Assembly (NCBI GenBank): GCA_020430005.1
Contig: JAGQKQ010000134.1
Location: 1-5,325, forward strand
Direction: 5' to 3'
From: Candidatus Omnitrophota bacterium
GTDB taxonomy: Bacteria > Omnitrophota > Gorgyraeia > Zapsychrales > Zapsychraceae
Length of the DNA: 5,325 bases
How positions within the stretch are numbered: position 1 is the first letter of the stretch; the number at the start of each line of letters is the position of its first letter. Shown in pieces: positions 1 to 5,325 of this stretch. The notes below the pieces were generated by a model. That model ran no database searches. It worked only from the letters and a program-made list of their open reading frames with translations, and was not told the origin of the DNA. The translations under genes were made by a program, and so were the position numbers.

Positions 1-1
1 G

Positions 2-460
2 GCTGGTGAAATGACCGAAAAGGAAGGTGCTATTCCGAACGGAAAAGTTGAATTTTCCGATTTGACCAAGGATACCCATGGATTTCAATACTATGATAAT
101 GGTAAAAAAGACGGCGATTTTAGAGAATACAGTGCAGCTGACATTTTATTAAGGGAAGCGCAATATTGGAATGGAACGCTGGTCTCTAATAGAGAATATT
201 ACGAAGATGGTGTTCTCAAAAAGGAAGAAAATTATGAGGATGCCCGTGATCAGAAAATTGAAGGGCTAACCGGCAGGGGAAAATTCTATTCCCCTGATGG
301 GGGCCTGAAGTTTGAGTGGCGTTATTTGAAGAGCGAAAAGCTAGGGTATAACAAGTCTTACAACCGTAATGGCCGTTTGACCAAGGAAGTCTATTATGAC
401 GAAAACGGTCAGCCCATGCGTTCCCCAGAGGCTCCGGGGGCGGCGGCTGGTAATCCTTGA
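2..460 (+). CDS. MORN_2/YwqK-like repeat protein, 5' partial
   Basis: The reading frame is open from the left edge. The first ATG is at 11, but it lacks a well-placed ribosome site and the protein from there begins without a signal peptide, so the gene probably starts outside the window. From the ATG the product has 149 residues. It carries degenerate repeats of roughly 20-24 residues built on a tyrosine/NG pattern: YYDNGKKDG near residues 27-35, YWNGTL near 52, YYEDGVLKKE near 63-72, FYSPDGGLKFE near 92-102, YNRNGRLTKEVYYDENG near 117-133. This is the pattern of MORN_2 (YwqK-type) repeats, which form beta-hairpin solenoids, often in exported or envelope proteins of unknown role. A short Pro/Ala/Gly-rich tail ends the protein. 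It stops about 40 bases before the c-di-GMP aptamer, and no separate terminator is seen after it. No biochemical function can be assigned. Confidence 0.7.
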   Translation, partial: AGEMTEKEGAIPNGKVEFSDLTKDTHGFQYYDNGKKDGDFREYSAADILLREAQYWNGTLVSNREYYEDGVLKKEENYEDARDQKIEGLTGRGKFYSPDGGLKFEWRYLKSEKLGYNKSYNRNGRLTKEVYYDENGQPMRSPEAPGAAAGNP

Positions 461-470
461 AAAAGTAGAG

Positions 471-476
471 TATACT
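471..476 (+). promoter_or_regulatory. Possible -10 element for the riboswitch leader
   Basis: TATACT matches the sigma-70 -10 consensus at five of six positions. It would start RNA near 483, just before the first aptamer helix at 498, which is the usual geometry for a riboswitch leader. The -35 partner is weak: TGGTAA at 448-453 with a 17-base spacer matches only three of six positions and lies inside the end of the upstream gene. The leader could instead be read from a promoter further upstream. Confidence 0.35.
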
Positions 477-497
477 TGTAGAAGAGATTTTGTGGAG

Positions 498-581
498 TTT
501 GATGCCAAAGGCAAAATCACCGTAAGGTGATGACGCAAAGCTATAGGGTCCTTGATTGAGGACAGCCTGGCCGCCATTAAA
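498..581 (+). ncRNA. Class I cyclic di-GMP riboswitch aptamer (GEMM-I)
   Basis: The conserved GEMM-I elements occur in the right order and spacing. P1 is closed by TTTGATG (498-504) with CATTAAA (575-581), seven pairs including one G-U. The GGCAAA core is at 510-515. The next helix is ATCACC (516-521) with GGTGAT (526-531), capped by the GNRA tetraloop GTAA (522-525). The GACGCAAAGC joining strand spans 532-541. The third helix has GTCCT (548-552) with AGGAC (559-563), followed by AGCCTGGCCGCC at 564-575. By alignment to the Vibrio cholerae Vc2 aptamer from memory, G510 corresponds to G20 and A537 to A47, the residues that contact the ligand; a G at that position is the c-di-GMP-selective form, whereas A is typical of cGAMP-sensing variants. 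It lies in the leader of the pilin genes and faces the same way. The aptamer call rests on motif and pairing, not on a covariance search. Confidence 0.94.
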
Positions 582-621
582 TGTAGACAACAGAGCGAGT
601 TGAGAGCCTATTCTTTGCGTT
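532..621 (+). promoter_or_regulatory. Predicted antiterminator linking aptamer core to terminator
   Basis: Bases 532-540 (GACGCAAAG) can pair with 613-621 (CTTTGCGTT) over nine continuous pairs, one of them G-U. After a small internal loop (541-542 against 612), 543-547 (ATAGG) pair with 607-611 (CCTAT) for five more. The upstream strand is the ligand-binding joining segment and the start of the third aptamer helix; the downstream strand is the 5' arm and loop of the terminator. The pairing therefore excludes both the folded aptamer and the terminator. This is seen directly as complementarity. The switching direction (ligand binding gives termination) is inferred. Confidence 0.72.
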
Positions 622-639
622 GAAGAATGGGTTTTTTTT
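607..639 (+). terminator. Intrinsic terminator of the riboswitch expression platform
   Basis: CCTATTCTT (607-615) pairs with AAGAATGGG (623-631) in a nine-pair stem with one T-G wobble and a seven-base loop (TGCGTTG), followed by eight T residues (632-639). The run of T ends directly at the A of the pilin start codon, so this hairpin can only regulate the downstream operon from within its leader. It would also end transcripts arriving from the MORN-type gene. Confidence 0.88.
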
Positions 640-1116
640 ATGCATATGAAAAATCGAAAAACAGTAAGAAAAGATGGTTTTACGCTGCCGGAATTATTAA
701 TTACAACCGTCATTTTGGCGATTGTCCTGGTGGGGATGCTTACCTTATTTTTAAATGCATCTGTGCTGGGTAACTATTCCACCAACAAAACGCTGGTGAT
801 GATTGAGGTGCAAAATAAACTTGAGGAAATCCGCAGTCACAGTTTTACGGCCATCTCTGCGGATTATGCTTCGGGTGGTGCTCCGGGGGATACGTTTGAT
901 CTGACACTGCTTCCGGGAAAGGGTAAGATTTATATTGATAGCACCAAACCCGATTTGTTGGAAATCGAAGTCGTTGTGTCCTATCAAAATCAGAATGGAA
1001 GAGTTATAGGGGAAGATGCTGATTTAGATGGCGTTCTGGATGCCGGAGAAGATACGGATTCAAACGGGAAATTGAGTTCCGAAGCGACTTTGGTTACGAT
1101 GGTGGCGCATCGTTAG
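640..1116 (+). CDS. PilV-like type IV prepilin with calcium-loop motif
   Basis: The 158-residue product is a class III prepilin. A short basic leader ends in G13, followed by FTLPE with the conserved Glu at mature position 5 (E18), then a hydrophobic helix to about residue 39; prepilin peptidase should cut after G13. The size and N-terminus (ITTVILAIVLVGMLTLF) resemble PilV/GspI minor pilins, which help start pilus or pseudopilus assembly in the inner membrane. Near the C-terminus, D126-E137 (DADLDGVLDAGE) fits a canonical EF-hand loop, and 138-149 is a second, weaker copy. ATG 640 follows the terminator T-run directly; an in-frame ATG at 646 is an alternative. No canonical ribosome site is seen, only purines at 622-631 within the terminator 3' arm. 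The next gene begins nine bases downstream. The prepilin call is firm; the PilV versus GspI/other minor pilin assignment is tentative. Confidence 0.9.
   Translation: MHMKNRKTVRKDGFTLPELLITTVILAIVLVGMLTLFLNASVLGNYSTNKTLVMIEVQNKLEEIRSHSFTAISADYASGGAPGDTFDLTLLPGKGKIYIDSTKPDLLEIEVVVSYQNQNGRVIGEDADLDGVLDAGEDTDSNGKLSSEATLVTMVAHR
1015..1086 (+). other. Segment encoding two tandem EF-hand-like loops
   Basis: These codons give two adjacent 12-residue loops. The first, DADLDGVLDAGE, has Asp at positions 1, 3, 5 and 9, Gly at 6, Leu at 8 and Glu at 12, a full match to the EF-hand/thrombospondin type 3 pattern. The second, starting DTDSNGKLSS, has Asp at 1 and 3, Asn at 5, Gly at 6 and Leu at 8, but its acidic residue is at 11, not 12. 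Calcium binding is inferred from pattern only; no flanking helices are evident. Confidence 0.65.
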
Positions 1117-1125
1117 GAAACAGAT

Positions 1126-1650
1126 ATGAAGAAAAGATGGACAACACAAACAGGTTTTACAATAGTAGAGATGATGGTGACACTCCTTATCTTTATGGTT
1201 ATGATTGGGGGGATTTACAGTTTAATGTTAGCGGGAGACGCGTCATGGCAGGCGAACAGGACCCAGATTGAATTGCGTCAGGAATTGCGTAAAGGGATGG
1301 ACTGGATGAAAGATGAATTAAGGCAGTCCGGCGGAGTGGCGGTTAATATCCCCAGCGATGATTCATGGAATACCGCTATTGAATTTCAGACAAGTGTTGG
1401 CGTTGTAGGGGGCGTCACGCAATGGAGTGCGAGCCTTATTCGTTTTGAAGTAGGCGGGACAGGAACACAATTGATCAGAACATCCGGGGGGACAACTAAA
1501 GTCTTAGCGCAGGACATTGCCAGCGTTCGTTTCAGACGGCAATCGGCAACTCCCGACGTTGTTGATATTGAACTTACCGCGTCACGAAACAATTCACGGT
1601 TAGGAGTTATGACGGAAACCCTAAATTTTAATGTGCAAATGAGGAATTAA
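1126..1650 (+). CDS. PilW/GspJ-like type IV prepilin
   Basis: This 174-residue prepilin has a nine-residue basic leader plus G10, then FTIVE with Glu at mature position 5 (E15) and a hydrophobic helix to about residue 34. The following stretch, with WQANRTQIELRQELRKGMDWM near residues 41-61, is the long amphipathic N-terminal helix typical of PilW/PulJ (GspJ) proteins, and the remainder is a beta-rich head. Such proteins are minor pilins that, with the V and X type partners, form the tip complex which primes fibre assembly and are processed by PilD-type peptidase. AGGA at 1115-1118 overlaps the stop of the preceding gene and lies seven bases from ATG 1126, so translation is probably coupled. 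No cysteines are present. The family is clear; whether the machine is a type IV pilus or a type II secretion pseudopilus cannot be settled from this window. Confidence 0.88.
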   Translation: MKKRWTTQTGFTIVEMMVTLLIFMVMIGGIYSLMLAGDASWQANRTQIELRQELRKGMDWMKDELRQSGGVAVNIPSDDSWNTAIEFQTSVGVVGGVTQWSASLIRFEVGGTGTQLIRTSGGTTKVLAQDIASVRFRRQSATPDVVDIELTASRNNSRLGVMTETLNFNVQMRN

Positions 1651-1652
1651 TT

Positions 1653-3242
1653 ATGGCGGAACGATATCGAACAACAATTTTTTCACGATTAAAGAACGAA
1701 CGGGGTGCGATTTTGGCTGTCGGTTATATGGTTATTGCTTTATTTATCATGTTAGGAGTTGCTTTTCTTATAACAACGTTTAATGAGGCCCGTTTCGCGA
1801 CACGGCAGATGCGCACGACCAAGACGTTTTATCTGGCCGAGGCTGGCGTCGAACGAGCTATCTATGATCTTCGTAAGGATTTTATTGATAATGACAGTCC
1901 GGAATATGGCGGATGTACAAATGGAGCAACGCCAAGCTGGAGTGATGGATGTATCAACGGTCTTAATCTTCCGGCAAACTCTGTTAGTTTCTATGACGTC
2001 TACGGTACAACAAATTTGGGAGCCGGGTCTTATACGGTTGAGTTTTTAAACACCAACAGTGATGAGGATATTTGGATTCGGGCTGTGGCAACATATGGAG
2101 ATTTGACCCAGGGAATTTTGGTGTATGTGAAAAGTGTCAACTTTTCGCCATGGAATAATGCGATTTTTGCCGGGGCCGGCGCGTCGGGCACAATGGTCAA
2201 CGGAAATGTGGATATTCGCGGCTCGGTACACATTTTAGGAACCGGTTTAACCAGTTCGGATTTAGCCATCAATTTAGGTGGAACAGCCGAGTTAGTAGGA
2301 AATAACTACAATGGTATGGAAGCCGGTCTTGAGGCCAAACTTCCGGCCATACCGACAACGGTTTATAACGGAGAAACAGTAGAGACGTTAAACGCCGAAT
2401 TAAGGGTCAAGAATGGACAAGTGGCGTTAAGTGGATCATCCAGTGTGGGAGAATCAGATATTACGGGGAATTCCGTCAAAGAAACAGTGGACGCCGCTTA
2501 TGTGACCGATGGGTATAGTGGCAGTAATGGCTCTAGTCATGTGTATTCCGATAACGGAACCACTGAAGCATATGATTTGGGTGATTCTATGGCATTTCCT
2601 AGCTTAAGCGATCCTGCGCCTTCCGACTCATCAATAACTTATCAACAGTATTTGCGTAATAATGCGTTAGTTATTAGTGATCCGTCAGCATTGAGCCAGT
2701 TAGCGAATATTTCACCCAATTCCAGTTTTACGTATTCTGATGCAAAGGGAACGATTAGCATGGATGGTAGCGGCAACATGACGGTTGACGGGATTGTGTA
2801 TATTGAAGGCGGTGATTTGAATATGGCCAAGGCCGGTCCTGATAAAACAATTACTTATACGGGTGAAGGGTCAATTCTGGTGACAGGTAACGCCCAAATT
2901 GATGTGAGTCTTGTTACGGATGATTATATAGTTAGTGGAACCCAGCAGCCGTCCTTTCCAACAAGGGGAGGAGTCAAAAATATCATTGGTATTATGACCC
3001 CGAATAACATCAGTTTTACGGAAGCCCAGACCAATGTGATGGGCTTGTTTTATGCGGAGAATTCTGTTATTGTACAAAAGCAAACAGACATCACCGGAAC
3101 GATTGTTTCGAATTATTTTGATATGGGAACGAATGTGCCCGCAATTTACCAGGTTCCTGAAACGGCCAATTATCTCCCAGCAGGTATGATTGGTGGAGAT
3201 TCAACCTGGTATTTAGATATTATCTCATGGCAGAAAATTTAA
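1653..3242 (+). CDS. PilX-like minor pilin with large beta-rich C-terminal module
   Basis: The 529-residue product opens with a basic stretch, ERGAILAVG (16-24) and a membrane helix to about 42, then a long helix carrying FYLAEAGVERA (59-69), the hallmark of PilX_N proteins. The cut site would be after G18; mature position 5 is Val, not Glu, as is usual in PilX and in GspK, the tip pseudopilin. Only two cysteines exist (C88 and C100), bracketing a Gly/Asn-rich loop, so one disulfide is possible. From about residue 165 the protein is rich in Gly, Ser, Thr, Asn and alternating hydrophobics (for example VNGNVDIRGSVHILG and DGIVYIEGGDLNM), suggesting stacked beta strands or a beta-helix; it ends at ISWQKI. 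PilX from model pili is usually under 200 residues, so the added module may be an exposed tip domain. GAGGAA at 1641-1646 lies within the end of the previous gene, six bases from the start. Adhesion is a guess. Confidence 0.82.
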   Translation: MAERYRTTIFSRLKNERGAILAVGYMVIALFIMLGVAFLITTFNEARFATRQMRTTKTFYLAEAGVERAIYDLRKDFIDNDSPEYGGCTNGATPSWSDGCINGLNLPANSVSFYDVYGTTNLGAGSYTVEFLNTNSDEDIWIRAVATYGDLTQGILVYVKSVNFSPWNNAIFAGAGASGTMVNGNVDIRGSVHILGTGLTSSDLAINLGGTAELVGNNYNGMEAGLEAKLPAIPTTVYNGETVETLNAELRVKNGQVALSGSSSVGESDITGNSVKETVDAAYVTDGYSGSNGSSHVYSDNGTTEAYDLGDSMAFPSLSDPAPSDSSITYQQYLRNNALVISDPSALSQLANISPNSSFTYSDAKGTISMDGSGNMTVDGIVYIEGGDLNMAKAGPDKTITYTGEGSILVTGNAQIDVSLVTDDYIVSGTQQPSFPTRGGVKNIIGIMTPNNISFTEAQTNVMGLFYAENSVIVQKQTDITGTIVSNYFDMGTNVPAIYQVPETANYLPAGMIGGDSTWYLDIISWQKI

Positions 3243-3278
3243 CATCAACCATCCTCCCAGGTATTAACCCGGACAATT

Positions 3279-3284
3279 GAAGGA
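3279..3284 (+). promoter_or_regulatory. Ribosome binding site fixing the SAM hydrolase start
   Basis: GAAGGA ends ten bases before ATG 3295. An in-frame TTG at 3277 would overlap this site and add six residues (five after the start) that are not part of the conserved family N-terminus, so ATG 3295 is preferred. Confidence 0.65.
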
Positions 3285-3294
3285 TAAAAAACGT

Positions 3295-4212
3295 ATGAAA
3301 AGAACCATTGTATTATTAACAGACTTCGGCATACAGGACAGTTATGTCGGTGTGATGAAGGGTGTCATATTAACGATTCAGAGCGACGCGCATCTTGTGG
3401 ATTTAACGCATCATATCAAACCGCAGAATATTGTGCAGGCGGCTACCGTATTAAAAAATTCTTACAAGTTTTTTCCCGCTAAAACTGTCTTTTGTTGTGT
3501 GGTTGATCCGGGCGTTGGAACACAACGTCATCCGATCATTGTAAAAACGAAAGACTACACGTTCGTCGGGCCGGATAATGGTATTTTCGCGCCGATTATC
3601 GCGGAAGAAGAGGCATCAATTTATACTATTTCTAACACAAAATATTTTCTCGAGCCGGTATCTCAGACATTTCATGGACGGGATATTTTTGCTCCAGTCG
3701 CCGCGCATATTTCCAAGGGAGTTGCGGTCACAAAGATCGGCACCCGTCAAAAAGATCATGTCACATTAAATTTACCCCAGCCCAAAGTAGATAAACGCCG
3801 AAACTGTGTTATCGGACAGATTGTTGATATCGATCGTTTCGGAAATTTGATTACTAACGTCAAACCGGACTTTCTTAAAGACGCTTTTGTCATTCATCTG
3901 AAGAAAAAGGTGATTGATAAGCTTAGTGTTTCTTACGGAGATGCCCCCGGAGGCGATCTTTTGGCGATCATCGGAAGCCACGGCTTTCTGGAGTTTTCGG
4001 TGAATCAAGGCAGCGCGGAAGAAGTGGCGAAATCAAAAATCGGAGACACGTTCAAAATTGATTACAAAGGCAGAACGGGCCGTGGAGAAAACTCTTCCCA
4101 TCGCAAGAGACCTTCTAAAAAAACAAAACCGCAGTCTCAAGCTCAAGAGAAAAAAACAGGAAGTTTGACACCGTTTGATTTTTACGAAGAAGCGTCCCGG
4201 AAGAAGAATTAG
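3295..4212 (+). CDS. S-adenosylmethionine hydrolase (adenosine-forming), DUF62 family
   Basis: The 305-residue product matches the SAM hydroxide adenosyltransferase family, which splits SAM into adenosine and methionine in the cytoplasm using water activated by an Asp-Arg-His set. The N-terminus ILLTDFG-like motif (here VLLTDFGIQD, 6-15) is typical. The triad is visible as D71 in VVDPGVG, R78 seven residues on, and H127 in FHGRD. GPDNG is at 92-96, and the C-terminal domain has IDRFGNLITNV (about 184-194) and GSHGFLEFSVNQGSAEE. The core ends near residue 258, the usual family length; about 47 extra residues follow, rich in Lys, Arg, Gln and Ser. The gene starts 52 bases after the PilX-like gene with no visible terminator or promoter between, so co-transcription is plausible, but no functional link to pili is known. 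Its stop overlaps the stop of the convergent gene. Chlorinase or fluorinase activity is unlikely given the intact hydrolase triad. Confidence 0.92.
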   Translation: MKRTIVLLTDFGIQDSYVGVMKGVILTIQSDAHLVDLTHHIKPQNIVQAATVLKNSYKFFPAKTVFCCVVDPGVGTQRHPIIVKTKDYTFVGPDNGIFAPIIAEEEASIYTISNTKYFLEPVSQTFHGRDIFAPVAAHISKGVAVTKIGTRQKDHVTLNLPQPKVDKRRNCVIGQIVDIDRFGNLITNVKPDFLKDAFVIHLKKKVIDKLSVSYGDAPGGDLLAIIGSHGFLEFSVNQGSAEEVAKSKIGDTFKIDYKGRTGRGENSSHRKRPSKKTKPQSQAQEKKTGSLTPFDFYEEASRKKN

Positions 4213-5237
4213 GATTCCAGCGCGTCAGTGCGTCCGGCGAGAAGTTCGGCGAGGGATTTAGTAAATTCAATCTTTGAGAAAATGATTTTCATGATGGCCG
4301 TTAGTGGCGCCGCGAGAAACATCCCGACAATTCCCCAAATCATTCCCCAGAAAATTAAGGCCATCAAAATAACAACAGGATGAAGATCCAGAGAATCTCC
4401 CATGATTTTCGGTTCGATGACGTTACCAATCATAAATTGAATAACCCCGGGAATGGCAATTGCCATGATCGCGGTGGACGTAGAAATATCCGGACTGACA
4501 ATGACAACAGGTAGAGGTAGCAGCGTAGCGATAATAGAGCCGACGCTGGGGATAAAATTGAGGAGAAAGGCGAATAGGCCGAAAACCAAGGCCAGGTCAA
4601 TATTCAAAATGCTCAGTGTAATACCTACCAGTAGTCCTGTTATGGCAGACAACATAAATTTTGTAACAATATAACGTTTAACACGTGTGACGCTTTCTCC
4701 CCAGATGCCGGTCAGTTTAACTTGTCGTGTCCTTCCGATTAGTAGAAAAAGGATAAAGATTAAAACAAGAACGCCTTTGGATAATATCTTAACGATAGCA
4801 TTAATTGTTTCGACAAGAACCCCGCCGATTCCTTTTTTCACATTTTCGATGAAAGGTTGGACAATGCTGTTCGCATCAATCCCCAGTTCTTCAAAATGGG
4901 CCGAGTTTGTGACTTTGTCAATTAACTGAATAATCTGTTCCTGATAAGTATCGGCATTGCTTGTCATCTGGACAACAGAGGCGGAAATTAAGACAAAGAA
5001 GATGTTAAGGATAATAAATCCCAGAAGGAATGTGGTGATAATGGCCACAAAGCGGGGAATTTTTCCAAAATTCATCTGAAAATCGATAATAGGTGTCAGA
5101 ATAAAGGTAAACAGTAGGGCTAAAATAAAAGGGATCATCACCGGTCGCAGCCAGAAAAGGGCGAAGGCGATACCGATCAGACTGATGATGAAAAGACAAA
5201 TTGTTTGAAAGCGCTGTTCGTAAGCAGTAGGATCCAT
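4209..5237 (-). CDS. AI-2E family (UPF0118/PerM-like) membrane protein
   Basis: The 342-residue product has the AI-2E family layout. Hydrophobic segments lie near 11-30, 33-52 and 63-85, a polar segment of about 60 residues follows (86-145), and a block of further membrane helices fills the C-terminal half. Signature motifs are FIPSVGSII (about 228-236), NVIEPKIMGDSLDLHP (272-287), FWGMIWG (295-301) and LAAPLTA. Characterised members include TqsA, implicated in autoinducer-2 export in E. coli, and proteins reported as sodium/proton antiporters; the substrate here is unknown. ATG 5237 is chosen because AAGG lies seven bases upstream and a promoter lies further up. An upstream in-frame TTG (5304-5306) would add 23 residues but falls in the -35 box. 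The gene is monocistronic in the window, faces the SAM hydrolase, and overlaps its last four bases. Confidence 0.93.
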   Translation of the reverse strand: MDPTAYEQRFQTICLFIISLIGIAFALFWLRPVMIPFILALLFTFILTPIIDFQMNFGKIPRFVAIITTFLLGFIILNIFFVLISASVVQMTSNADTYQEQIIQLIDKVTNSAHFEELGIDANSIVQPFIENVKKGIGGVLVETINAIVKILSKGVLVLIFILFLLIGRTRQVKLTGIWGESVTRVKRYIVTKFMLSAITGLLVGITLSILNIDLALVFGLFAFLLNFIPSVGSIIATLLPLPVVIVSPDISTSTAIMAIAIPGVIQFMIGNVIEPKIMGDSLDLHPVVILMALIFWGMIWGIVGMFLAAPLTAIMKIIFSKIEFTKSLAELLAGRTDALES

Positions 5238-5244
5238 AAAAGAA

Positions 5245-5248
5245 CCTT
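5245..5248 (-). promoter_or_regulatory. Ribosome binding site fixing the AI-2E gene start
   Basis: On the minus strand AAGG, within a run of six A and GG, sits seven bases before ATG 5237. No comparable site precedes the upstream in-frame TTG, so the shorter protein is favoured. Confidence 0.55.
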
Positions 5249-5277
5249 TTTTGATGATGTTTAATCCGTCTTCATAA

Positions 5278-5306
5278 ATATTAGCGAATATTGAGTTTGA
5301 AGTCAA
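5278..5306 (-). promoter_or_regulatory. Sigma-70-type promoter for the AI-2E gene
   Basis: Read on the minus strand, TTGACT (5306-5301) matches the -35 box at five of six positions, followed by a 17-base spacer and TAATAT (5283-5278), which matches the -10 box at four of six. RNA would start near 5271, leaving about 34 bases before the start codon. The -35 box overlaps the alternative TTG codon, which argues against that start. Prediction is from consensus only. Confidence 0.55.
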
Positions 5307-5325
5307 ATTAAAGATGCTTAATAAA

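Noticed and set aside
448..462. Possible sigma-54 (-24/-12) promoter in front of the pilin leader, since many pilin genes use sigma-54.
   Set aside because: The GG at 449-450 is not followed by GC at the required spacing, so the GG-N10-GC core is missing.
581..586. ATG immediately followed by TAG, a start-stop minimal frame in the leader.
   Set aside because: It overlaps the last base of the P1 stem, has no ribosome site before it, and is expected by chance. The transcription-termination model explains the region.
216..713. A 165-codon minus-strand open frame across the MORN-type gene end, the riboswitch and the pilin start.
   Set aside because: It is antisense to two supported genes and to a structured RNA, and its composition resembles no protein family I recognise. 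It looks like a chance frame.
1783..2049. An 88-codon plus-strand frame inside the PilX-like gene.
   Set aside because: It is out of frame within a well-supported gene with a clear PilX N-terminus, and its product shows no recognisable motif.
3258..3272. Short hairpin CC-A-GGT / ACC-C-GG between the PilX-like gene and the SAM hydrolase.
   Set aside because: Only two plus three pairs around a mismatch and no T-run follows, so it is not supported as a terminator.
4205..4218. Inverted repeat GAAT/ATTC spanning the convergent stop codons as a bidirectional terminator.
   Set aside because: Only four pairs around a four-base loop, with no T-run on either strand.

Overview
The window reads as an ordinary chromosomal segment (moderate GC by eye, dense coding) from a Gram-negative-type bacterium that makes type IV pili or a related pilus-like machine and uses cyclic di-GMP. 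Nothing in it fixes the taxon. The mix of a PilV/PilW/PilX-like minor pilin set with short AGGA-type ribosome sites, a GEMM-I riboswitch and a MORN-type protein would suit Omnitrophota, Elusimicrobiota or a deltaproteobacterial lineage, but that is inference with low confidence.

Layout. (1) 2-460 (+): the 3' part of a MORN_2/YwqK-like repeat protein, open at the window edge. (2) 461-639: a non-coding leader with a possible -10 element (471-476), a convincing class I c-di-GMP (GEMM-I) riboswitch aptamer (498-581) and an intrinsic terminator (607-639) whose U-run runs directly into the next start codon. (3) 640-3242 (+): three tightly packed genes for two class III prepilins (PilV-like and PilW-like) and a large PilX-like minor pilin with a beta-rich C-terminal module. 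(4) 3295-4212 (+): a DUF62 S-adenosylmethionine hydrolase with an unusual basic tail. (5) 4209-5237 (-): an AI-2E (UPF0118) family membrane protein, convergent with and overlapping the hydrolase by 4 bases, with its own promoter near the right edge.

How it fits together. The strongest signal is the regulatory leader. One strand of the aptamer core (532-547) is complementary to the 5' arm and loop of the terminator (607-621), giving a 9-bp plus 5-bp antiterminator that cannot coexist with either the ligand-bound aptamer or the terminator. This predicts an OFF switch: when c-di-GMP is low the antiterminator forms and the pilin genes are read; when c-di-GMP is high the aptamer holds its strand, the terminator forms and the minor pilin operon is shut off. 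The three pilin products resemble the V-W-X (or GspI-J-K) tip set that primes pilus assembly, so shutting off this operon could block pilus initiation. No terminator is seen between the pilins and the SAM hydrolase, so that gene may be under the same switch. This combined model is inference from base pairing and gene order; no experiment or search was run.
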